Positions 18,594 to 27,445 of a stretch of DNA of 64,000 bases are shown here, piece after piece. The stretch spans positions 62,001 through 126,000 of the forward strand of contig JAIRVR010000031.1 in the NCBI GenBank assembly GCA_031253795.1, read 5' to 3'. The notes under the pieces are model-generated. The model did no database searches, had not been told where the DNA came from, and worked only from the letters and a program-made list of their open reading frames with translations. The stretch comes from Burkholderiaceae bacterium. GTDB taxonomy: Bacteria > Pseudomonadota > Gammaproteobacteria > Burkholderiales > Burkholderiaceae_C. The first letter of the stretch is position 1. Each line of letters opens with the position of its first letter. The position numbers were made by a program, and so were the translations under genes.

Positions 18594-19736
18594 TCAAAGA
18601 GTCCTAGCGATGATCTCCTTCATGATCTCGTCGCTCCCCCCGTAGATGCGTCCGATGCGTGCATCGGTCCATGCACGGCCGACCTGGTATTCGGCCATGT
18701 AGCCGTAGCCGCCGTGCAGCTGCAGAAACTCGTCGAGCAGACGGTTTTGCAGCGCCGTGGCATTGAGCTTGACCATGGCGGCGCGGTCCGGCGTGAGCGC
18801 GCGGCGCAGGTGCAGGGCAATGCAGTCGTCCACGAAGATGCGCAGCATGGTGGCCCGTGCCTTGGCCTCGGCGAGCTTGAAGCGCGTGTTCTGGAAATCG
18901 AACACGGGCTGGCCGAAGGCCTTGCGCTCGCGCGTGTAGGCAATGGTCTTGTGCAGGAAGGCCTCCAGTGAGGCGGCCGCGCGCACGGCCACCACCAGGC
19001 GCTCCTGGGCCAGCTCGTGCATCAGGTACCTGAAACCCGCGTTCTCCTCGCCCAGCAGGTGGTCGGCGGGCACGCGCACGTTGTCGAAGAACAGCTCCGA
19101 GGTGTCCTGGGCCATGAGGCCGATCTTCTCCAGCCTGCGCCCCTTGGAAAAGCCCGGCGTGCCGTCCTCGACCACGATCAGCGACACACCCTTGGCGCCC
19201 ATCTCGGGCGCAGTCTTGGCCACGACGATGACCAGTTCGGAATTGATCCCGTTGGTGATGAAGGTCTTCTGGCCGTTGAGCACGTAGTGGTCGCCCTCGC
19301 GTCGCGCCGTGGTGCGCACGGATTTCAGGTCGCTGCCCGCGCCGGGCTCGGTCATGGCGATGGCGCCGATCATCTCGCCCGCGGCCATGCGCGGCAGCCA
19401 GCGATCCTTCTGCGCCTTGCTGCCGTAGGCATGGATGTAGGGTGCGACGATGTCCGAATGCAGTGGAAAGCCCAGGCCGCTGGCCCCGGTGCGTGCGATC
19501 TCCTCCAGCAGCACGGCCGCATGGCCGAAATCGCCCCCGCCGCCATAGGGTTCGGGCAGCATGGGGTTGAGCAGGCCTTCGCGCCCTGCCTTGCGCCAGA
19601 CTTCCTTCGGGACGATGCCCTGGCGCTCCCATTCGGCATGGTGGGGAACGATCTCGCGCTCGAAGAAACGGCGGGCCTGCTCGCGGAACTGTTCATGGTC
19701 TTCGCGGTAGACGGTGCGCTCGGTCAGGTCTTGCAT
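18594..19736 (-). CDS. Acyl-CoA dehydrogenase
   Basis: FAD-dependent alpha,beta-dehydrogenation of an acyl-CoA. 380 residues starting [17 protein letters not shown]. The FAD/substrate segment [70 protein letters not shown] and the C-terminal [19 protein letters not shown] are all present. The C-terminal GGSDEIMKE replaces the YEGT-type motif carrying the catalytic Glu in short-chain enzymes. The long-chain and isovaleryl types place their catalytic Glu on another helix, so this enzyme is closer to them. It forms a minus-strand pair with the ligase upstream. Confidence 0.92.
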   Translation of the reverse strand: MQDLTERTVYREDHEQFREQARRFFEREIVPHHAEWERQGIVPKEVWRKAGREGLLNPMLPEPYGGGGDFGHAAVLLEEIARTGASGLGFPLHSDIVAPYIHAYGSKAQKDRWLPRMAAGEMIGAIAMTEPGAGSDLKSVRTTARREGDHYVLNGQKTFITNGINSELVIVVAKTAPEMGAKGVSLIVVEDGTPGFSKGRRLEKIGLMAQDTSELFFDNVRVPADHLLGEENAGFRYLMHELAQERLVVAVRAAASLEAFLHKTIAYTRERKAFGQPVFDFQNTRFKLAEAKARATMLRIFVDDCIALHLRRALTPDRAAMVKLNATALQNRLLDEFLQLHGGYGYMAEYQVGRAWTDARIGRIYGGSDEIMKEIIARTL

Positions 19737-19776
19737 GGGCGGTTTCCCGTAGAAGTCAGTGAAGAAAGCGTGGGGC

Positions 19777-21345
19777 TCAGCGCAGGGAAAAGCCGGCCAG
19801 GGGTTGATCGCGCAAGCGGTCCTTGAGCACGCGCCGCAGCAGCTTGCCCGTGGGCAGGCGTGGCAGTTCGTCCACGAACTGCAGGCGCTGCGGGCGCTTG
19901 AGACGCGACAGCCCGGCGCCGGCCTCGGCGACGATGGCGCGCGCGGTCTCGGCACTGGGCGAATGGCCCTGGCGCAGCACGACCACGGCCATGGGCTGTT
20001 CGCCGAAATCGGGCTCGGGCACGCCGACCACGGCGACCTCGCGTACGGCGGGGTGGGTGGCCAGCGCGTTCTCTATTTCCTGGGGGTAGAGGTTGACGCC
20101 GCCCGACAGGATGAGGTCGGCACGCCGGTCGCTGAGAAACAGGTAGCCTTCCTCGTCCACATGGCCCAGGTCGCCGTAGGTGGCCCAGCCGCGCTCGTCG
20201 ATGGCCTCGCGTGTCTTGGCGGGGTCGTTGAGGTAGGCGAAGGGCGCCACGCCGGAGAAGAAGACGCGGCCGATCTCGCCCGGCAGCAGTTCCCGCCCGT
20301 CCTCGCCCACGATGTGCAGCCGCCCATGGCTGGCACGGCCCACCGAACCGGGGCGCTGTCGCCATTCGGCGGAGTTGATCAAGGTGATGCCGCAACCCTC
20401 CGAGCCCGCGTAGTACTCCAGCAGGATGTCGCCCCACCAGTCCAGCAGCGCCTGCTTGACGGCCACCGGGCAGGGCGCGGCCGCATGGATGGCGCAGCGG
20501 TGGCTGGACAGGTCGTAGCCGTGCCGCACCTCCTCGGGCAGCTGCAGCAGGCGGCCCAGCATGGTCGGCACCCACTGGCTGTGCGTGATGCGGTAGCGCT
20601 CGATCAGCGCCAGCGACTGCTGGGCATCGAAGCGCGCGGTGATCACCACCGAGCCACCGCCATCCAGCGTGCGCACGCAGTAGCGCAGCGGCGCCGCGTG
20701 GTACAGCGGCGCGGGCGACAGGTAGACCGTGTCGGCATCAAAACCCATGTTGCGCTGCCAGGACAGGAATTCGGGGTCGGGCTGCTCGCGGTAGACAGGC
20801 GCGGGCAAGGCCTTCCTGATGCCCTTGGGCCGGCCCGTGGTGCCCGAGGAGTACAGCAGGTCGCGCCCCAGCGGGCGGCTGGACAGGTCTATGGGCTCGG
20901 GGTTCTGCGCACGCCATGCGGACAGCGCTTCGGCCAGCGAGGCCAGGCCTGCGGCCGGATCGGCGGCATCCACCGGATCCACCGAATGGCGGCGCTGCAC
21001 CGGCGCGTCCTGCAGTTGCGCCGCCGTGGCGGCCGAGGCGAAAACCTGGCTCGCACCGCTGTCACCCAGGATGTAGGCCACCTCGGGCGCCGTCAGGTGG
21101 GTGCTGATCACCACCACGTACAGGCCCGCCAGGCGCGCGGCCAGCACCAGCTCCAGGATTTCCACGCGGTTTTCCATCAGCACGGCCACGGTGTCGCCGG
21201 CGGCCAGCCCCTGGCCGGCCATCCACTGCGCGATCTCGCGCGAGCGCCGCGCCAGCGCACCGGCCGTGTGCTGCTCGCCGCTGTCGCCCATGGTCAATGC
21301 GATGCGGTCGGGCCGGGCATCGGCCCAGCGATGGAAGTCATGCAC
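19777..21345 (-). CDS. AMP-forming acyl-CoA synthetase
   Basis: Activates a carboxylic acid to its CoA thioester via an acyl-adenylate. 522 residues; ANL superfamily motifs in order: P-loop LLYSSGTTGRPKGIRKALP, EYYAGSEGCGITLIN, hinge GDLGHVDEEGYLFLSDR, and the C-terminal lysine motif LPRLPTGKLLRR. The ATG at 21345 has AGGAGA upstream. It is divergent from the thiolase operon across an AT-rich regulatory gap and probably belongs to the same regulon. The substrate is unknown. Confidence 0.92.
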   Translation of the reverse strand: MHDFHRWADARPDRIALTMGDSGEQHTAGALARRSREIAQWMAGQGLAAGDTVAVLMENRVEILELVLAARLAGLYVVVISTHLTAPEVAYILGDSGASQVFASAATAAQLQDAPVQRRHSVDPVDAADPAAGLASLAEALSAWRAQNPEPIDLSSRPLGRDLLYSSGTTGRPKGIRKALPAPVYREQPDPEFLSWQRNMGFDADTVYLSPAPLYHAAPLRYCVRTLDGGGSVVITARFDAQQSLALIERYRITHSQWVPTMLGRLLQLPEEVRHGYDLSSHRCAIHAAAPCPVAVKQALLDWWGDILLEYYAGSEGCGITLINSAEWRQRPGSVGRASHGRLHIVGEDGRELLPGEIGRVFFSGVAPFAYLNDPAKTREAIDERGWATYGDLGHVDEEGYLFLSDRRADLILSGGVNLYPQEIENALATHPAVREVAVVGVPEPDFGEQPMAVVVLRQGHSPSAETARAIVAEAGAGLSRLKRPQRLQFVDELPRLPTGKLLRRVLKDRLRDQPLAGFSLR

Positions 21346-21504
21346 ACATGTCTCCTATTTTTTTGAATCCAATGTCTCGAATTTCATTTATCCATGCCCA
21401 GTATTTTTCTTTCTTCACGATTTTTCATCCGGGAAAACGCTTTGATCAATCAATTTTTTGAGATTTATCATTCATTTCATGAACCACCAGTCTCATAAAT
21501 CAAC
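21346..21504. promoter_or_regulatory. AT-rich divergent promoter region with TCTC repeats
   Basis: This 159-base gap separates the acyl-CoA synthetase and thiolase genes and is far more AT-rich than its neighbours. It contains TGTCTCGAATTTC (21373-21385), an inverted copy of a similar element around 21460-21470 (GAGATTTATCA), and GTCTCATAAATCA (21490-21502) just before the thiolase start. A near-identical TGTCTCAATTTTC lies upstream of the IclR gene at 26465-26477. These are plausible binding sites for that regulator. Confidence 0.5.
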
Positions 21505-22683
21505 ATGAACACTCCCGTCATCGTCGACGCCATCCGCAGCCCCATGGCCCGGGCCAAGCCCGACGGCGCCCTGGCCCAGCTCCACCCGGTCGATCTGCTG
21601 AGCCAGGTGCTGGAGCAGCTTGTGCAGCGCAACCGCATCGACCCCGGAGCGGTGGATGACGTGATCACCGGCTGCGTGAGCCAGGCGGGCGAGCAGGCCG
21701 GCACGCCCGGCCGCCTGGCCTGGCTGGCCGCGGGCCTGCCGGCCCATGTGCCCTCCACCACCATCGACCGCAAATGCGGATCGAGCCAGCAGGCCGTGCA
21801 CTTCGCCGTGCAGGCCATCATGTCGGGCACGCAGGACATCGTGATCGCCTGTGGAGTGGAGTCCATGAGCCGCGTGCCCATGGGCAGTTCGCGCATGGGG
21901 CAGAGCACCACGGGCGCGCGCTTCGATGCACGCTTTGCGCCGGGGCTGGTCGGCCAGGGCATCTCGGCCGACCTGGTCGCCGCGCGCTGGGGCCTCGGCC
22001 GCGAGGAACTCGATGCCTATGCCGCGCGCTCCCACCAGCACGCCCATGCGGCACAGTCGGAGGGCAGGTTCGCGCGCGAGATCGTGGGCATCACTACCCC
22101 CGCCGGCCGCGTCGCGGCCGACGAGACCATCCGCCCGGGCACCAGCGTGGAGAAGCTGGCCACGCTCAAGGCCGTGTTCCAGAACGAGGAGCTGTCGGCG
22201 CGCTTTCCACAGATCCGCTGGCACACCACGGCCGGCAATGCCTCGCAGATGACCGACGGCGCCGGCGCCATGCTGCTGATGAGCGAACAGCGCGCCCGGC
22301 AGCTGGGCCTGCGCCCGCGCGCGCGCTTCGTGGCGCTGGACGTGGTGGGGGACGATCCGCTGTACATGCTCACGGCGCCGATTCCCGCCACGCGGCGCGT
22401 GCTGGCCAAGGCCGGCATGCAGCTGGACCAGATAGCCCACTACGAGATCAATGAGGCCTTCGCCTCCGTGCCCCTGGCATGGCAAAAGGAACTGGGCGCC
22501 GACCCCGAGCGGCTGAACCCGCGCGGCGGCGCCATCGCCCTGGGCCATCCGCTGGGCGCCTCGGGTATCCGCCTGATGACCACCATGCTGCACGCGCTGG
22601 AGGACAGCGGCGGGCGCTACGGCCTGCAATCCATGTGCGAGGCCGGTGGCATGGCCAACGCCACCATCATCGAACGCCTGTGA
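21505..22683 (+). CDS. Thiolase (acetyl-CoA C-acyltransferase)
   Basis: Cleaves 3-ketoacyl-CoA with CoA, or condenses acetyl-CoA units. 392 residues with the nucleophilic cysteine motif DRKCGSSQQAVHFA (Cys near 91), the NEAFASVPLAW segment, GHPLGASGIRL with the catalytic His, and the second cysteine in MCEAGGMANATI. First gene of a four-gene plus-strand operon with an SDR, a Bug receptor and a CoA-transferase family protein. It is probably the final step of the beta-oxidation-like pathway encoded here. Confidence 0.94.
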   Translation: MNTPVIVDAIRSPMARAKPDGALAQLHPVDLLSQVLEQLVQRNRIDPGAVDDVITGCVSQAGEQAGTPGRLAWLAAGLPAHVPSTTIDRKCGSSQQAVHFAVQAIMSGTQDIVIACGVESMSRVPMGSSRMGQSTTGARFDARFAPGLVGQGISADLVAARWGLGREELDAYAARSHQHAHAAQSEGRFAREIVGITTPAGRVAADETIRPGTSVEKLATLKAVFQNEELSARFPQIRWHTTAGNASQMTDGAGAMLLMSEQRARQLGLRPRARFVALDVVGDDPLYMLTAPIPATRRVLAKAGMQLDQIAHYEINEAFASVPLAWQKELGADPERLNPRGGAIALGHPLGASGIRLMTTMLHALEDSGGRYGLQSMCEAGGMANATIIERL

Positions 22684-22705
22684 GCCGGGCCCCGGAGACA
22701 CATCC

Positions 22706-23485
22706 ATGAAACTGCAAGAGAACATGACGGCCCTGGTGACGGGCGGCGTATCGGGCCTGGGCGAGGCATCGGCCCTGGCGCTGCTGGAGCGCGGCCTGAA
22801 CGTGGTGGCGGTGGACCTGAACGAGGACCGCGGCGCCGCCATGGTGGACGCGGCCCGCCAGCGCCATGGCAACCGCCTGCGCTTCGTCAGGGCCGACGTG
22901 GCCGATGCCGGCCAGATGGCCGAGGCCATCGCCGCCGCCGAGGACTTCGGCGAATTCCGTGCCCTGGTGCACTGCGCTGGCGTAGGCGGTCCGCTGCGCC
23001 TGGTGGAGAAGGACGGCAGCCCCGGCTCGCTGGAAAAATATACGAACATCGTGCGCGTCAACCTGATCGGCAGCTTCAACACGCTGCGCCTGGCCGCCGC
23101 CAGCATGGCGCGCAACGACATCCTGGACGGCGAGCGCGGCGCCTGTGTGCTCACGGCCTCGGTGGCAGGCTACGAAGGGCAGATCGGCCAGATTCCCTAT
23201 GCCTCGGCCAAGGCCGGCATCATCGGCATGACGCTGGTGGCGGCACGCGACCTGGCATCGAAGATGATCCGCGTGTGCACCATCGCACCGGGCCTGTTCG
23301 ACACACCCATCCTCGCCAGGCTGCCCGAGAACATCCGCCAGTCGCTGGCCGCGTCCGTGCCCCACCCCGCGCGCCTGGGGCAGGCGCCCGAGTACGCGAT
23401 GACGGCGCTGCACATCCTGGAGAACGCCATGCTCAACGGCGAAACCATCCGCCTGGACGGAGCCATCCGCATGGCCCCGCGCTGA
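22706..23485 (+). CDS. SDR oxidoreductase, 3-hydroxyacyl-CoA dehydrogenase type-2-like
   Basis: 259 residues of the classical short-chain dehydrogenase fold: Rossmann motif ALVTGGVSGLGEASA, cofactor-selecting acidic residue in VVAVDLNEDRG (suggesting NAD), HCAGVGG, and catalytic YASAK. The pattern and FDTPILARLPENIRQSL resemble HSD10/3-hydroxyacyl-CoA dehydrogenase type 2. It lies between thiolase and Bug receptor genes, consistent with oxidation of a 3-hydroxyacyl-CoA before thiolysis. The ATG at 22706 has GGAGACA a few bases upstream. Confidence 0.9.
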   Translation: MKLQENMTALVTGGVSGLGEASALALLERGLNVVAVDLNEDRGAAMVDAARQRHGNRLRFVRADVADAGQMAEAIAAAEDFGEFRALVHCAGVGGPLRLVEKDGSPGSLEKYTNIVRVNLIGSFNTLRLAAASMARNDILDGERGACVLTASVAGYEGQIGQIPYASAKAGIIGMTLVAARDLASKMIRVCTIAPGLFDTPILARLPENIRQSLAASVPHPARLGQAPEYAMTALHILENAMLNGETIRLDGAIRMAPR

Positions 23486-23525
23486 GCGGGGCCCGGGCCG
23501 GGGAAGAGCGCCAGGAGGAGACAGC

Positions 23526-24500
23526 ATGCACACACGCCGCACCCTGCTGGCCGCCGCACTGGTGTGCGCTGCCGGCCTCCCTCTGGCCGTCCGCGCCGCC
23601 GAGGCGTGGCCCGGCCGGCCCATCACCCTGGTCGTGCCCGGCGCCGCCGGCGGCTCGACCGACATTCCCGCGCGGCTGCTGGCGCAAAAGCTGGCCGAAC
23701 GGCTGGGCCAGCCCGTCATCGTGGACAACAGGCCCGGCGCGGGCGGCTCCATCGGCGCCAGCCAGGTCGCGCGGGCGCAGCCAGACGGCTACACGGTGCT
23801 GGTGGGCAATACGGGCTCCAACGCCATCAACTACACGGCCTACAAGAAGCTGCCGTACAGGAGCGAGGACTTCATCGCGCTGACGGACATGATCTCGTTC
23901 GCCAACGTGCTGGTCGTACCCCAGGCCTCGCCCGTGCGCTCGCTGGACGCGCTGCTGCGCGCTGCGCGGCAGGCGCCGGGCAAGCTGGCGTTCTCCTCGG
24001 CAGGCGTGGGCCAGACCACGCACCTGATGGGCGAGCTGCTGCGCGAGCGCACGGGCGTGGACGTGGTGCATGTGCCCTACCGGGGCTCGGCGCCGGCCAC
24101 GGCGGCCATCGTCTCGGGCGAGACGCAGTTCATGTTCGACAACCTCACGGCCTCGCTGGTTCATATCAAGGCGGGCAAGCTGCACCCCATCGCCGTCACG
24201 GGCGCCACGCGCGAGCACGAGCTGCCCGAGGTGCCCACGGCCACCGAGCTGGGGCTGCCGGACTTCAACAAGGTCGGCTGGATGGGTTTTTTCCTGCCCG
24301 CGCAGACGCCGCCCGCCGTGGTGCACAAGCTCACCGACAACCTTGTTGCCGTGCTCAGGGATCCCGAGGTGGTGCGCCGCTACCGGGAGCTGGGCGGGCG
24401 GCCCGGCGGCATGCCGCAGGCACAGTTCACCCAGCTCGTGGACAACGATCGCAGGAGCTGGGGCGCGCTGATCACCAGCCGGCAATTGCAACTGGATTGA
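23526..24500 (+). CDS. Bug-type periplasmic receptor (TctC family)
   Basis: 324 residues. Signal peptide HTRRTLLAAALVCAAGL and cleavage after AVRA, then WPGRPITLVVPGAAGGSTD, VIVDNRPGAGGSIGASQVA, AQPDGYTVLVGNTGSNAIN and VVHVPYRGSAPATAAIV. GGAGGAGACAGC precedes the ATG. It presumably binds the carboxylate substrate of the surrounding pathway; membrane subunits are not in the window. Confidence 0.9.
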   Translation: MHTRRTLLAAALVCAAGLPLAVRAAEAWPGRPITLVVPGAAGGSTDIPARLLAQKLAERLGQPVIVDNRPGAGGSIGASQVARAQPDGYTVLVGNTGSNAINYTAYKKLPYRSEDFIALTDMISFANVLVVPQASPVRSLDALLRAARQAPGKLAFSSAGVGQTTHLMGELLRERTGVDVVHVPYRGSAPATAAIVSGETQFMFDNLTASLVHIKAGKLHPIAVTGATREHELPEVPTATELGLPDFNKVGWMGFFLPAQTPPAVVHKLTDNLVAVLRDPEVVRRYRELGGRPGGMPQAQFTQLVDNDRRSWGALITSRQLQLD

Positions 24501-24516
24501 ACACCCTGGAGATGCG

Positions 24517-25635
24517 ATGAAAGTCCTGGACAGCGTGCGCGTGCTGGAGATCGGCGGCATAGGCCCGGGCCCGTTCTGCGCCATGCATCTGGCGGACCTG
24601 GGCGCGGATGTGGTTTCCATCGTGCGCCCCGAAGCGCAGCCGGCCGGCGCTGCCACAGTCTTGTCGCGCGGCAAGCGCTCCGTGTTCGCCGACCTCAAGT
24701 CGCCCGAGGGCCGGGAACTGGTGTTGGCCCTGGTGCGCGATGCCGACGCGCTGATCGAAGGCCTGCGACCCGGCACCATGGAGCGCCTGGGCCTGGGCCC
24801 GGACAGCTGTCTGGCCCTCAACCCGCGCCTGGTCTATGGCCGCATGACGGGCTGGGGCCAGGACGGGCCGCTGGCGCATTCCGCCGGGCACGACAACAAC
24901 TATGCAGCGGTCTCGGGCGCGCTCTGGGGCAGCTCTCCGGCCGATACGCGGCCCGTGTCGCCATTCGCCACCTTGGGCGATATTGGTGGCGGTGCCATGT
25001 ATCTCATGACGGGGCTGCTGGCCGGCATCGTGCAGGCACGCGCCACCGGACGCGGCACGGTGGTGGACGCGGCCATCGTCGATGGCGCGGCCCACATGCT
25101 CAACCTCATGCTGCACGCGCGCCAGCGCGGGCTGGTGGCCGATGAGCGCGGTGCAAGCATCCATGACAGCGCCCCGTTCTACGAGACCTATGCCTGCGCC
25201 GACGGGACCTTCATCACGCTGGGCGCCATCGAGCCGCCATTCCACGCCCTGCTGCTGCACAAACTGGGCCTGGCCGATGCCCCTGCATTCCAGGGTGCGC
25301 AGTGGGATCGCAGTGCCTGGCCTGCGCGGCGCGGTCAGCTGCAGGCGCTGTTCGCCTCGCAGCCGCGCGCCCACTGGCAGCATCTGCTGGAAGGCACGGA
25401 CGCCTGCTTCGGCGCCGTGCTCAGCCCCGTGCAGGCGGCCCGCCATCCCCACATGCAGGCACGGGGCGTCTACCTGGAGCCCGATGGTGACGCCCTTCAG
25501 GCCGCCCCTGCGCCACGATTCGACGGCCAGGCCTATGCGCCCGGACCCGCCAGCCACGCAGGTGCGGACACCGCCGATGTGCTGGACAAGGTGCGCAGCG
25601 GATGCGCGCAGCAGGTCTGGCGCGGCGTCCGCTGA
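24517..25635 (+). CDS. CaiB/BaiF family protein, alpha-methylacyl-CoA racemase-like
   Basis: 372 residues of the family III CoA-transferase fold: VRVLEIGGIGPGPFCAMHLADLG, RGKRSVFADLKSPEGRELV, LIEGLRPGTMERLGLG, GRMTGWGQDGPLAHSAGHDNNY and VVDAAIVDGA. The GHDNNYAAVSGAL stretch matches the His-containing motif of alpha-methylacyl-CoA racemase, so racemisation of a 2-methylacyl-CoA is as likely as CoA transfer. Last gene of the operon that starts with the thiolase. Confidence 0.85.
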   Translation: MKVLDSVRVLEIGGIGPGPFCAMHLADLGADVVSIVRPEAQPAGAATVLSRGKRSVFADLKSPEGRELVLALVRDADALIEGLRPGTMERLGLGPDSCLALNPRLVYGRMTGWGQDGPLAHSAGHDNNYAAVSGALWGSSPADTRPVSPFATLGDIGGGAMYLMTGLLAGIVQARATGRGTVVDAAIVDGAAHMLNLMLHARQRGLVADERGASIHDSAPFYETYACADGTFITLGAIEPPFHALLLHKLGLADAPAFQGAQWDRSAWPARRGQLQALFASQPRAHWQHLLEGTDACFGAVLSPVQAARHPHMQARGVYLEPDGDALQAAPAPRFDGQAYAPGPASHAGADTADVLDKVRSGCAQQVWRGVR

Positions 25636-25648
25636 TTCAGAACGGCCC

Positions 25649-26431
25649 TCAGGACAGGCTGGAGGCGCCCAACATGCCTTCCACCAACCGCACCAGCGTG
25701 ATCAGACGCGGACCGGCATCGCCTTCCAGTTCGCGGCTTTGCGGACTGTAGATGGGCAGCGAAACCGAGAACACCCAGTACTCTCCGTCCTGGGCCGCCG
25801 ACATGGGCACGGCAATGGACTGGATCTCGCGGTGCAGGTCGCCATGGCTGCGGCAAAAGCCATGCTCGGCCAGGTCGCGGCGGGCATCGTCCAGGCGCTC
25901 GCGCAGCTGCTGCGCGCGCACGGGGTCGCCGGCCTGCAGCTCGGCGATGAAGGCCTCGCGCTCGGTCTCGGGCAGGCTCAGCAGGTAGGCGCGGCCCGTG
26001 GCCGTGCGCGACAGCGAGATGTGCACGCCGATCTCGGGCAGGAAGACCTTGTTGGCCAACCCGTTGGCCAGCTCCACCAGGCACAGCTGCCGGCCATGGC
26101 CCACGGCCAGCTGGATCTGGCCGCCCAGGTGATTGGCCAGTTCCTGCATGTGCGGCCGCGCGAACTGGCGCATGTGCATGCGTGCCAGCACGGGCGAAGA
26201 CAGGTTCAGCAACCCCACGCCCGGCACGTACTTGGACAGGCGCTCCGAATAGCGCATCAGGTTCAGCTCGCACAGCGTGTCGATCAGCCGGAACAGCGTG
26301 GGCTTGGGCAGGCCTGTCATCTCCATCAGTTCACGTGCGCTGAGTTCCTGATGCTTGTTGGAAAAGCACTGGAGGACGGAGACTCCGCGCACCAGGGCGG
26401 CAACCAGCTTGCCACTGTCTTCTGAATTCAT
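25649..26431 (-). CDS. IclR-family transcriptional regulator
   Basis: 260 residues with an N-terminal winged helix (VAALVRGVSVLQCFSNKHQ, ELMEMTGLPKPTLFRLIDT) and a C-terminal ligand-binding domain (VGHGRQLCLVELANG, RTATGRAYLLSLPE). It converges on the CoA-transferase gene of the 21.5-25.6 kb operon. A TGTCTC element in its own upstream region is shared with the 21.35-21.5 kb divergent promoter, so it likely controls both and itself. The effector is unknown. Confidence 0.9.
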   Translation of the reverse strand: MNSEDSGKLVAALVRGVSVLQCFSNKHQELSARELMEMTGLPKPTLFRLIDTLCELNLMRYSERLSKYVPGVGLLNLSSPVLARMHMRQFARPHMQELANHLGGQIQLAVGHGRQLCLVELANGLANKVFLPEIGVHISLSRTATGRAYLLSLPETEREAFIAELQAGDPVRAQQLRERLDDARRDLAEHGFCRSHGDLHREIQSIAVPMSAAQDGEYWVFSVSLPIYSPQSRELEGDAGPRLITLVRLVEGMLGASSLS

Positions 26432-26464
26432 GGATCAATGAAGGACTGCGAAAGATGAAACGAT

Positions 26465-26477
26465 TGTCTCAATTTTC
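26465..26477. promoter_or_regulatory. Candidate IclR autoregulatory site
   Basis: TGTCTCAATTTTC, inside a small inverted repeat ATTG-TCT-CAAT, is 34 bases upstream of the IclR start. It matches 11 of 13 bases of the element at 21373-21385 in front of the divergent catabolic operons. Confidence 0.45.
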
Positions 26478-26586
26478 GAGGTGATGCGACACGATTTTCC
26501 AGATACGGGCGCAGTGCAAACCCGGATCCACCGCTTGCCCCAGGTCATGGACATGACACGGCACAATCGGTGCATGCCCTGGCGCA

Positions 26587-27441
26587 ATGCGCCAGCACCA
26601 CCAGACAAAGCCCGCCGTGTCCGAACCGCTCCCCGCCGCCCCATCCCTTGCGCCGCCAGACTACGACGCCTTCCTGCGCGACCACGTGCTGAGCCAGCCC
26701 CTGAGCATCCAGCGCTATGACCGGGGCGACGAAACCATCTGGGTCAAGCGCGCGGGCGCCAGCAATCCGGCCTGGCGCTACCGGGCCCTGGCCATGCTGG
26801 CCGCCTGCCTGCGCCTGCCCGTGCTGCGGCCCGTGCCCAATCCCGGCGGCCACGAGGCCATACGCACCGAGGTGCGCCGCCTGCGCCAGCTGGCCCGGCG
26901 CGGCCTGCGCGTGCCCGCCGTGCTGGCCGAATGCGAGGACGGCTTCGCCATGCGCCACCTGGGAAGCCCCGGCGTGGAGGCCCCCTCGCTGGGCAATGCC
27001 ATGGAGGCCGTCCTGCCCCGGGGCGACGGCACCACGCTGGCACTGTGGCTACAGGGCCTGGCCACGCTGCAGCAGGTACACGCCAGCGGCGACTGCCTGA
27101 GCCAGGCCTTTGCCCGCAACATGGTCTGCTGCGCCGATGGCGTGATCGGCTTCATCGACTTCGAGGACGACCCCGCCGCCCACCTGCCCCTGCCGCTGTG
27201 CCGCGTGCGCGATGCGCTGTGCTATGCCCATTCCACGGCCTGGATACTGGCAAAGGCCGACGCCATGCCTGCGGCGCGCACCGCCTGGCGGGACTTCGTG
27301 CAGGCCATGGAACCCGAAACCCGCGCTTTGATGGAGAGCACCACCCGGCAACTGGGCTGGGTGCGCCACCTGCCCGAAAGCCGCCGCCTGGGCCGCGACA
27401 TGCAGCGCGTGCGCATGGCCTACACGCTGGTGACGCCTTAG
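26587..27441 (+). CDS. Protein-kinase-fold (RIO/Kdo-kinase-like) protein
   Basis: 284 residues that I cannot name exactly. Visible features are a Lys-containing N-lobe segment (DETIWVKRAGASN), a Glu helix (HEAIRTEVRRLRQLARRGLRVP) and a degenerate catalytic loop plus metal motif: DCLSQAFARNMVCC then VIGFIDFEDDP, matching the HxDxxxxN...DFxD pattern of small bacterial kinase-like proteins with some catalytic-loop positions changed. Lipid or LPS phosphorylation is possible, activity uncertain. The ATG at 26587 is used; a GTG about 33 bases later (VSEPLPA) is an alternative. Upstream is the IclR promoter. Confidence 0.65.
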   Translation: MRQHHQTKPAVSEPLPAAPSLAPPDYDAFLRDHVLSQPLSIQRYDRGDETIWVKRAGASNPAWRYRALAMLAACLRLPVLRPVPNPGGHEAIRTEVRRLRQLARRGLRVPAVLAECEDGFAMRHLGSPGVEAPSLGNAMEAVLPRGDGTTLALWLQGLATLQQVHASGDCLSQAFARNMVCCADGVIGFIDFEDDPAAHLPLPLCRVRDALCYAHSTAWILAKADAMPAARTAWRDFVQAMEPETRALMESTTRQLGWVRHLPESRRLGRDMQRVRMAYTLVTP

Positions 27442-27445
27442 CGGA

